Shown piece by piece: positions 9,140-15,098 of a DNA stretch of 36,530 nt. How positions within the stretch are numbered: the stretch's first letter is position 1; every line of letters begins with the position of its first letter. Origin of the DNA: Syntrophorhabdaceae bacterium (lineage in GTDB: Bacteria > Desulfobacterota > Syntrophorhabdia > Syntrophorhabdales > Syntrophorhabdaceae); contig JAQVWF010000024.1 in assembly GCA_028698615.1 (NCBI GenBank), positions 1 through 36,530 of the forward strand, given 5' to 3'. The notes under the pieces were generated by a model. It saw only the letters and a program-made list of their open reading frames with translations, did no database searches and was not told the DNA's origin. Made by a program: the position numbers and the translations under genes.

Positions 9140-9829
9140 ATGAATCTCAAGGCTATTCAGAAGATTTGCTACGGTGTCTACATTATCAGTTCGACGAAAG
9201 ATGGGAAACTGAACGGGCAGATAGCCAACACGGCCTTTCAGATCACGTCGGATCCGCCGACGATGGCCATCAGTATCAACAAGCAGAACCTGACCCATGA
9301 TTATATATCGTCAAGTAAGGTGTTCACCGTCTCGATCCTTTCGAAATACGCTCCCATGACGCTTATCGGCAAATTCGGTTTCAAGTCCGGCAGGGACATT
9401 GACAAATTTGCGGACACCGGTCACAGGCCGGGCGGAACAGGCGCGCCCATCGTCCTCGACAGCACCGTCGGTTTCCTCGAGTGCGAGGTCCTGAACATGA
9501 CCGACGTGGGCAGTCATACGATATTCATAGGCAAGGTGATCGATTGCGATCTTCTGAGCGACGCCGAGCCGATGACCTACGCATACTATCATACGGTCAA
9601 GGGCGGAAAATCGCCGAAGACGGCTCCCACATATGTGCAGGAAGACGCGCGGCCCGTGTCGCCCGTGGATTCAGGCAAGTACGTCTGCAATGCCTGCGGT
9701 TGGGTCTACGATCCGGCCGAGGGTGTTCCCCAGATAGGCATCGCTCCGGGAACCCGGTTCGAGGACCTTCCGGACACGTTCACCTGTCCGATCTGCAACG
9801 CGGCGAAGAGCGAATTTTCAAAAGTATAA
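9140..9829 (+). CDS. Flavin reductase-like domain fused to rubredoxin (Hrb-type)
   Basis: A 229-residue fusion. Residues 1 to about 165 are an FMN-binding flavin-reductase/flavoredoxin-like split barrel ([34 protein letters not shown]). The last 50 residues are a rubredoxin, with the iron ligands in [12 protein letters not shown] and FTCPICNA. This architecture resembles the high-molecular-weight rubredoxin of acetogens, which passes electrons from NAD(P)H to diiron flavoproteins that reduce oxygen or nitric oxide. The ATG at 9140 follows a strong GGAGGAGGAGGG tract; the open frame begins at 8996 but overlaps the previous gene. It lies 32 bases after the oxidoreductase beta gene, so redox coupling is plausible but inferred. 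Confidence 0.88.
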   Translation: MNLKAIQKICYGVYIISSTKDGKLNGQIANTAFQITSDPPTMAISINKQNLTHDYISSSKVFTVSILSKYAPMTLIGKFGFKSGRDIDKFADTGHRPGGTGAPIVLDSTVGFLECEVLNMTDVGSHTIFIGKVIDCDLLSDAEPMTYAYYHTVKGGKSPKTAPTYVQEDARPVSPVDSGKYVCNACGWVYDPAEGVPQIGIAPGTRFEDLPDTFTCPICNAAKSEFSKV

Positions 9830-9841
9830 CGGAGAGTGAAT

Positions 9842-10729
9842 ATGACTGGCATACTGCGGGACACAAACTTTGAGACCCTGGGAACACCGAAGAAGGGCAA
9901 GGTTCGCGACATTTACGATCTGGGCGATCAATTGCTCATCGTGGCCACAGACAGGCTTTCGGCCTTTGACGTTGTCCTTCCCACGGGCATAGAGGACAAG
10001 GGAAAGATCCTCACGAAACTCTCCCTTTTCTGGTTCAGGCAGATGGAGGATGTCGTCCCCAACCATATCATAGAGACGGATGTGGATAGATATCCAGCGG
10101 CCCTGGAGAGATACGCCGAGGCGCTCAGGGACAGGAGCATGCTCGTCAGGAAGGCGAAGGTTCTGCCCGTCGAGTGCGTCGTCAGGGGATATCTTGCGGG
10201 TTCCGGCTGGAACGAATACAAAAAGTCGGGAACAGTGTGCGGAATCAGCCTCCCCGGAGGGCTCAAGGAGTCCTCGAAGCTTGCAAAACCCGTCTTCACG
10301 CCCTCAACGAAGGCCGACGAAGGACACGATCTCAACATCTCCTTTGAAGAGGCGATGAAGATCATAGGCGACGATTACGCGAAGAAGGTGCGCGACACGA
10401 GCATCGCCATCTACGAAAAGGCGCGGGACATAGGGGAGAAAAGGGGCATCATAGTCGCCGATACCAAGTTTGAGTTCGGCGTCATCGAAGGCAATGTATT
10501 CCTTATAGACGAGGTGCTTACCCCCGATTCGTCCCGTTTCTGGTCGCTCAAGGATTATGCCCCCGGCAAGTCTCAGGACAGCTACGACAAACAGATAGTT
10601 CGCGACTATCTCAACACCCTCGACTGGCCGAAGACCTACCCCGGCCCTGAACTCCCCCCGGAGGTAGCGAAGAAAACGTCGGAAAGATACAAAGAGATCT
10701 ACAAGATCCTCAGCGGGGAAGAAGTGTAG
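9842..10729 (+). CDS. purC: Phosphoribosylaminoimidazole-succinocarboxamide synthase
   Basis: SAICAR synthetase of purine biosynthesis, which joins aspartate to CAIR using ATP. Family motifs are clear: GKVRDIYDLGDQLLIVATDR, LSAFDVVLPTGI, ECVVRGYLAGSGW, IVADTKFEFG and DEVLTPDSSRFW. The 295 residues match the longer, yeast-like ADE1 class. ATG 9842 is chosen because GGAG at 9831-9834 is 7 bases away; a GTG at 9836 is only one base from it. It begins 12 bases after the rubredoxin fusion and is probably the last gene of that operon. Its last 20 bases overlap the 3' end of the convergent TRAP binding-protein gene. Confidence 0.95.
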   Translation: MTGILRDTNFETLGTPKKGKVRDIYDLGDQLLIVATDRLSAFDVVLPTGIEDKGKILTKLSLFWFRQMEDVVPNHIIETDVDRYPAALERYAEALRDRSMLVRKAKVLPVECVVRGYLAGSGWNEYKKSGTVCGISLPGGLKESSKLAKPVFTPSTKADEGHDLNISFEEAMKIIGDDYAKKVRDTSIAIYEKARDIGEKRGIIVADTKFEFGVIEGNVFLIDEVLTPDSSRFWSLKDYAPGKSQDSYDKQIVRDYLNTLDWPKTYPGPELPPEVAKKTSERYKEIYKILSGEEV

Positions 10730-11762
10730 AGGAGCATTTGTACTTCTTCTCATACTTCTGCTTCAGGGCGTATACGTCCCTCATTATCTCTTTACCGGGC
10801 AGTCCCCGGGATGTGACCTTCCTGATGTAATCGTCGATCATCGGTTTGGTGACCCGCGCTATCTCCTTCTGATCGGCGACGGACAATCGGATGACCTCAT
10901 GGTTGTATTTCTTCTTCGACCATTCGAGGGCCTCTCTGACATGGTTGTCCACATAGGCTCCGGTCCATTCCGCCTGCTCCCTTGCAAGGCCGTCGATGAC
11001 CTTCTTCACATCGTCAGGAAGGGAGTCCCATCTCTCCTTGTTCATGACGACGGCAAAGGACACGACAAAAAGGTTGGCCTCTGTCGCATAAGGAAGGTAT
11101 GAAGAGAAGTTAAAGTCCTTCAGTATCTCCATGGAGGAGACGTTTCCCTGGACTATCCCTTTCTGGATGGCCTCGGGGGCCTCGGATTGGGGCATTCCTA
11201 CGGGCATCGCGCCGATTCGCCTGAGCACATCCGTCCCCGTCCCCGAGGTCCTCAATTCCATTCCCTTGATCTCCCTGAGGGACCTTACGGGTACCTTCGT
11301 CATGAAGTCGGCGGGCGGGCAGGTGAAGACGGTGATCACCTTTACCCTGCCGAATTCCCTGGGCTGATATTTCTGAATAAGGTCGAACAGGGCCATACTG
11401 GATGCCCGGGCGTTCTTGAAACCGACGGGCAGATCGATGGCCTCGGAGACGGGAAACCTTCCCGGCTGGTAGCTCATTGCGAAGTTACCGACATCAGCCA
11501 TGCCTGTGACTACGCCGTCAAAGATGTTCTTCGCCGGCAGGAGGGTACCTCCGGGAAAGGTCAGGACCTTCACCCTGCCGCCCGTTCTCTTTTCGACCTC
11601 CCTGGCCCATCTCTCCATCTGGACGGAGGGGAAGGTGGACGCGGGCGGGAAGTTGGCGTACTTGAGCGTGATGGACGCCGCCTGCCCTCCGGAATTGACA
11701 AGAAAGACGGCGGCGAAAATGAAGATCGCCGTGAGTAATGACAGACTCCTTTGTTTTTTCAT
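10710..11762 (-). CDS. TRAP transporter solute-binding protein, DctP family (orphan)
   Basis: Periplasmic binding protein of a tripartite ATP-independent (ion-driven) importer. A signal peptide spans about residues 1-29 (KKQRSLSLLTAIFIFAAVFL, cleavage near GQAAS). The mature protein has the DctP fold signatures ALFDLIQKY, the carboxylate-binding Arg in GMELRTSGT (Arg171), and EAPEAIQKGIVQGNVSS. Length (350) is slightly above the usual 330. AGGAGG stands just before the ATG. No DctQ or DctM membrane subunit is nearby, so it must use distant partners. Its leader carries what reads as a Trp attenuator with its own promoter (11802-12001), implying a tryptophan-related or aromatic ligand; this ligand is inferred from regulation, not from the binding site. 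Confidence 0.92.
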   Translation of the reverse strand: MKKQRSLSLLTAIFIFAAVFLVNSGGQAASITLKYANFPPASTFPSVQMERWAREVEKRTGGRVKVLTFPGGTLLPAKNIFDGVVTGMADVGNFAMSYQPGRFPVSEAIDLPVGFKNARASSMALFDLIQKYQPREFGRVKVITVFTCPPADFMTKVPVRSLREIKGMELRTSGTGTDVLRRIGAMPVGMPQSEAPEAIQKGIVQGNVSSMEILKDFNFSSYLPYATEANLFVVSFAVVMNKERWDSLPDDVKKVIDGLAREQAEWTGAYVDNHVREALEWSKKKYNHEVIRLSVADQKEIARVTKPMIDDYIRKVTSRGLPGKEIMRDVYALKQKYEKKYKCSSTLLPR

Positions 11763-11801
11763 CGTACAACCTCCTCATTTAATGAATGTCCTGATCTGCA
11801 C

Positions 11802-11835
11802 AAAAAAGGCCACAGGTTATTGAAAACCCATGGCC
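11802..11835 (-). terminator. Attenuator terminator in the leader of the TRAP binding-protein gene
   Basis: On the minus strand GGCCATGGGTT (11835-11825) pairs over all 11 positions, including two G-U pairs, with AACCTGTGGCC (11818-11808) around a 6-base loop. Six T residues follow (11807-11802). It lies 40 bases before the dctP start and inside its transcribed leader, so it controls entry into the gene rather than ending pdxA. Confidence 0.85.
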
Positions 11836-11900
11836 CTAAAACTAGAAAGGCCATGGACGGCGCGAAACCGTCCATGGCCGAACATTTACGGTCTCACACC
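11808..11900 (-). promoter_or_regulatory. Alternative hairpins of a tryptophan transcription attenuator
   Basis: Four pairings are possible on the minus-strand RNA. A:B, the segment GGTGTGAGACCGT (11900-11888) right after the leader stop codon, pairs over 13 positions (three G-U) with ACGGTTTCGCGCC (11871-11859). P1 is a perfect 12-base stem, 11879-11868 with 11860-11849, mutually exclusive with A:B. CCATGGCC (11856-11849), freed when P1 is open, pairs with GGCCATGG (11835-11828), the 5' arm of the terminator. The terminator is the fourth. A ribosome stalled on the Trp codons leaves A free, so A:B forms, P1 is blocked and the antiterminator forms. A ribosome at the stop codon covers A, so P1 and then the terminator form. 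The pairings are seen; the logic is inferred from the classical trp leader. Confidence 0.82.
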
Positions 11901-11902
11901 TT

Positions 11903-11938
11903 CTATGTCCGCCACCACCAAGCCCATTCTGAATTCAT
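11903..11938 (-). CDS. Trp-rich leader peptide MNSEWAWWWRT
   Basis: An 11-codon open frame on the minus strand: ATG AAT TCA GAA TGG GCT TGG TGG TGG CGG ACA TAG. Four of the eleven codons are Trp, three of them consecutive, which is extremely unlikely by chance given how rare Trp codons are. GGAG (11951-11948) lies 9 bases before the ATG, a proper ribosome site. It begins about 29 bases after the predicted transcript start and is followed at once by the attenuator hairpins, the arrangement of trpL in trp operons. The peptide itself is expected to have no function; its translation senses charged tRNA-Trp. Confidence 0.85.
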   Translation of the reverse strand: MNSEWAWWWRT

Positions 11939-11973
11939 GATACGACGCTCCGTTGTTTTTTGCATGGCCTGTT

Positions 11974-12001
11974 TTTATCATGGAAATGCGGTGAGTGTCA
12001 A
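11974..12001 (-). promoter_or_regulatory. Promoter of the Trp leader / TRAP binding-protein gene
   Basis: On the minus strand a consensus TTGACA (12001-11996), a 16-base spacer and GATAAA (11979-11974). The predicted start near 11967 gives a leader of about 205 bases that contains the leader peptide and the attenuator. It sits between the pdxA stop and the leader, so dctP has its own promoter. Confidence 0.7.
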
Positions 12002-12030
12002 CAAATTCGTTGACAGGACCTGTTTTGCGG

Positions 12031-12987
12031 CTATTCCTTGCCCGTCATTGTCTCTGCGGTCCTGTAAGCCTCGATGAGGCTCGCGGGATCGGCGACGCCC
12101 TTGCCGGCTATATCGAAGCCGGTGCCGTGGCCCGGCGATGTCCGCACGAAAGGCAGCCCCAGCGTGATATTGACGGTCTTCCTGAAGTCGATGGTCTTTA
12201 CCGGTATCAGGCCCTGGTCATGATACATGGCGATGTAAGCGTCGCAGTCGATATTGTGAAAGAGGGAATCGGCTGGGTAGGGGCCTGATACATCCATGCC
12301 CATTCCCTGAGCCCGGAGTATGGCCCGCGTGATGCCGTCCTCCTCGTGCCCGATGAGGCCCTGCTCTCCGGCGTGAGGGTTGAGGCCGCACACCTTGATG
12401 GCCGGGCGGTTGATCGAGAAGCGCTGCTGAAGTGAGAGGGAGGTGGTGGCTATGGAACGGAAGACCTTCTCTTCCGTTATCTGAGCCGGCACGGTCGCGA
12501 GGGGGATGTGGATGGTAACGAGGCTCACCCTTATCCTCGGGTTTGCGAGCATCATGATGTAACTGTCCACTCCTGCCGCATGGGCGAGAAGCTCAGTATG
12601 ACCCGGAAAGGGAATGCCGCCGAGACGGAGCGAGGATTTGGCTATGGGACAGGTGACAATGGCCGACACGTCGCCGGTGAATACACGCTTCAACGCCTCC
12701 TCGATATATCCGTATGAGGCTCTGCCGCAGCTGCCGTTCGACCTGCCGGGCACAACGGTATCGATGAGCCCGAGGTCGATGAATTCAACATCCCCGAAAG
12801 CACCCCGTCCCGCCGCCGCGAAGGAAGGCCGCGGCAGGGAAGGCAGCCTGGCCCAAAGCGCGTCTAGAACCGTGATGTCTCCGATGACCACAGGTATGCT
12901 TCGCAGGGCAAGGCGGGAAAGCGAGCTCAATATGATCTCGGCGCCTATGCCGGCAGGGTCGCCCATGGTAACGGCTATGCGGTCCAT
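12031..12987 (-). CDS. pdxA: 4-hydroxythreonine-4-phosphate dehydrogenase
   Basis: NAD-dependent, divalent-metal enzyme of the DXP-dependent pyridoxal-5'-phosphate pathway. The N-terminus IAVTMGDPAGIGAEI, the FPGHTELLA motif, and the three metal-ligand histidines (His160 in VTIHIPL, His205 in GLNPHAGEQG, His256 in MYHDQGLIPVK) are all present, as is the closing GTGFDIAGKGVADPASL. The length of 318 is close to the usual 320-330. It follows the SurA-like gene by 88 bases in the same direction. The order mfd, SurA-type chaperones, pdxA recalls the surA-pdxA linkage seen in many proteobacteria. No clear ribosome site precedes the ATG, so the start carries some doubt. Confidence 0.94.
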   Translation of the reverse strand: MDRIAVTMGDPAGIGAEIILSSLSRLALRSIPVVIGDITVLDALWARLPSLPRPSFAAAGRGAFGDVEFIDLGLIDTVVPGRSNGSCGRASYGYIEEALKRVFTGDVSAIVTCPIAKSSLRLGGIPFPGHTELLAHAAGVDSYIMMLANPRIRVSLVTIHIPLATVPAQITEEKVFRSIATTSLSLQQRFSINRPAIKVCGLNPHAGEQGLIGHEEDGITRAILRAQGMGMDVSGPYPADSLFHNIDCDAYIAMYHDQGLIPVKTIDFRKTVNITLGLPFVRTSPGHGTGFDIAGKGVADPASLIEAYRTAETMTGKE

Positions 12988-13075
12988 GATCGAGGAGCCC
13001 TTTCCCGCAGGTCCTTCATGACGTATATGATCTGCAGGCTGTTGGAGACAATTTTCCAGTCATGCGTTGGGAAAC

Positions 13076-14008
13076 CTAGATCTTGACCTCAATATAGGAG
13101 GTCTTCTTAAGCTTGTCCATATAGTCACGGTAACGCTTGTTCGATTCCTCCATGACCATGCGTTCGTTGATGACCTTCTTGACGGCCTCGTATGGGAGGA
13201 CGTCGGCCTTCTTAACATCGATGAGCTTCAGTATGTGCAGGCCGTATTGCGTGGGGACGACCATGGTGAAAGACCCCGGGGCGAGATTTCTCAAGGACTC
13301 CCTCAGGGTGGGCAGAAGGTCGCTTCTCTTTACGAAACCGATATCCCCTCCCTGCTTGGCGGAAGGATCATCAGAGAGGCTGCGGGCCACATCCGCAAAG
13401 GGTGTTCCCGACGTCAACTGCGTATATGCCTTATCCGCCCGTTCCCGGATGTCCGGGTGCTGACCGGAGATATATATTTGCTGGAGATGGAACTCCTCCT
13501 CGCGAAAAAGGTCCTGATGGCTGTCGTAGTAATTCCTCAGGCTCTGTTCCGTTATCTTGATCTCCGTGGAGACCACGCGTATGAGGAGCCTGGTCCTGAG
13601 GATGTTCAGCCTGATACCCTCCGTGAACTGCACGTAGGTGACATTGTCCTTTCTCAACTGTTCCTTCAACTCGGCGTCGGTGATGAGATTCTGTTTTTTG
13701 ATGCCTTCGACGAAAGCCGCCACTTCGCTGTCCGTCACGACGATCCCCATTTTCTTTGCCTGTTGTTTGATGAGGATGCCCTCTACGTAGGTCTCGAGCC
13801 TATCCTTCATCTGCAGGTTTCTGAAATACTCGTCGATAGAAGTGAATTTCGTTCGTTTCTCGATCTTGACGAAGGCCTCGAAATCCTTGAGGGTGACGAT
13901 GTCGTCGTTAATGATGGCGATGACCCGGTCGATGACCTCGGCCTGGGCGCCAAGACCGGTCAGGGTGATAAGGGCTGCAGCGATGATGAGTCGTGGTATG
14001 AGTTTCAT
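13076..14008 (-). CDS. Periplasmic peptidyl-prolyl isomerase/chaperone, SurA-like
   Basis: A 310-residue exported chaperone. A signal peptide spans residues 1-23 (RLIIAAALITLTGLGAQAE), followed by a SurA N-terminal domain (VIDRVIAIINDDIVTLKDFE) and one parvulin PpiC domain at about 160-265 (QQIYISG, SLSDDPSAKQGGDIGFVKRSDLLP, TQYGLHILKL). E. coli SurA has two parvulin domains; this one has a single copy. It should act in the periplasm on outer-membrane protein precursors. Its ATG overlaps the TGA of the upstream chaperone gene (ATGA), so the two are translationally coupled. I do not assign the symbol surA because two paralogues lie side by side. Confidence 0.9.
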   Translation of the reverse strand: MKLIPRLIIAAALITLTGLGAQAEVIDRVIAIINDDIVTLKDFEAFVKIEKRTKFTSIDEYFRNLQMKDRLETYVEGILIKQQAKKMGIVVTDSEVAAFVEGIKKQNLITDAELKEQLRKDNVTYVQFTEGIRLNILRTRLLIRVVSTEIKITEQSLRNYYDSHQDLFREEEFHLQQIYISGQHPDIRERADKAYTQLTSGTPFADVARSLSDDPSAKQGGDIGFVKRSDLLPTLRESLRNLAPGSFTMVVPTQYGLHILKLIDVKKADVLPYEAVKKVINERMVMEESNKRYRDYMDKLKKTSYIEVKI

Positions 14009-14973
14009 TTGCTCTTTGGTACCGTTTCCTTGCCTGACGGGGTTGCCGTCCCTGTCTTGGATCCCGCAGGCTTGCTTGATGGGGTCTCCTTAACTTCAGG
14101 TTTTGCAGTTGTCGCTTCGGGTTTTGCAGCACCCGTTGGAGCCTGATCCTTCAAAAGGTCTTCGTTGATGGTGATCTTGGCCTTTTTCTTCAATTCCTCG
14201 ATGTACTTGTCGAGCACTTCCTTCTGGGTGTCCTGAACGAGCTGCTGCTTGATGAAATCCTTTACCTCTTCGAACGGGACGTACGCTGGCGGTCTTGTCC
14301 CCTCGAGCCGTATTATGTGATAGCCGAACTGGGTTTTGACGATGCCGCTCGTCTGGCCCACCTTGGAAAGCTTGAATGCCGCTGCCTCGTACTCGGGCAA
14401 AAGGGTGCCTTTGGGATGGAAACCGACCTCGCCTCCCGTTGTCTTGGCATTGGGGTCGATGGAATACCTTCTGGCGAGCTCGCTGAAATCCTCACCGGCC
14501 TGCAGTTTATCTCTCACCTGTCTCGCCTCATCCTCGGACTTCAGGAGGATATGGCGGGTGTTGATCTCCCGGTCTTTCCGGAATTTTTCCTTGTTCTTTT
14601 CGTAGTACTTCCGGAGGCTTTCCTCGGTGATGTTTGCGCCGGCGGTGAGCTTCTTCTTGAGGAGCGACTCTATAATGAGTTGTTCTCTGATCTCTGCCAG
14701 CCTGTTCTCGAACTCCTTGTCCTTTTCGATATTGCCCTTCTGGGCCTCCGCCAGGAGGAGTTTCTTTATGATCAGCCTGTCGAGGTAGGTTCTCTTGCCG
14801 CTTTCGGAGGCGACCATCATCTTCATGTTCATAGGTATCTTGTCGAGTTCCTTGTTGAACTCACTCGTGGTGATCTTATCATTGTTTATGGTGACGAGCA
14901 CCTTGCTATCGTCTTTTTTATCGCACGCAAAGAGACATAGCGCCAAACACAGGCAGATTACCGCATTTTTCAT
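14005..14973 (-). CDS. PpiC-type peptidyl-prolyl isomerase lipoprotein
   Basis: A second parvulin-type foldase, 322 residues from ATG 14973. The start is supported by AGGTGGAG just upstream, and the first 17 residues are a lipoprotein signal ending in the lipobox LFAC, so it should be lipid-anchored in the periplasm. A SurA/PrsA-like N-terminal domain (VLVTINNDKITTSEFNKEL) is followed by the PpiC domain at about 135-235 (TRHILLKSEDEARQVRDKL, DPNAKTTGGEVGFHPKGTL, FGYHIIRLEG). The last 45 residues are a low-complexity Ala/Thr/Lys/Pro tail, probably a disordered or wall-spanning segment. An in-frame start at 15009 would place 12 extra residues before the signal and is rejected. It overlaps the next chaperone gene by 4 bases. 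Confidence 0.9.
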   Translation of the reverse strand: MKNAVICLCLALCLFACDKKDDSKVLVTINNDKITTSEFNKELDKIPMNMKMMVASESGKRTYLDRLIIKKLLLAEAQKGNIEKDKEFENRLAEIREQLIIESLLKKKLTAGANITEESLRKYYEKNKEKFRKDREINTRHILLKSEDEARQVRDKLQAGEDFSELARRYSIDPNAKTTGGEVGFHPKGTLLPEYEAAAFKLSKVGQTSGIVKTQFGYHIIRLEGTRPPAYVPFEEVKDFIKQQLVQDTQKEVLDKYIEELKKKAKITINEDLLKDQAPTGAAKPEATTAKPEVKETPSSKPAGSKTGTATPSGKETVPKSK

Positions 14974-15098
14974 TCTCCACCTCTTCCACCCTTCTCGATT
15001 TTGCAGCATATATCAACTTATCTCACCGATAGTATTTTGACCGGGATAACCCGATTACACAAGACGGCGATGAAATTAGCCCTTAACGAACTCTTATA

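Noticed and set aside
11849-11879. Perfect 12-base hairpin first taken as the pdxA terminator
   Set aside because: It has no T-run right after it on the minus strand, lies downstream of a new promoter and a Trp-rich leader peptide, and competes with two other pairings. It is part of the attenuator.
11808-11967. Metabolite-binding riboswitch upstream of dctP
   Set aside because: The arrangement of terminator and antiterminator first suggested one, but the sequence matches no aptamer class I know, and the translated Trp-rich leader explains the switching without an aptamer.
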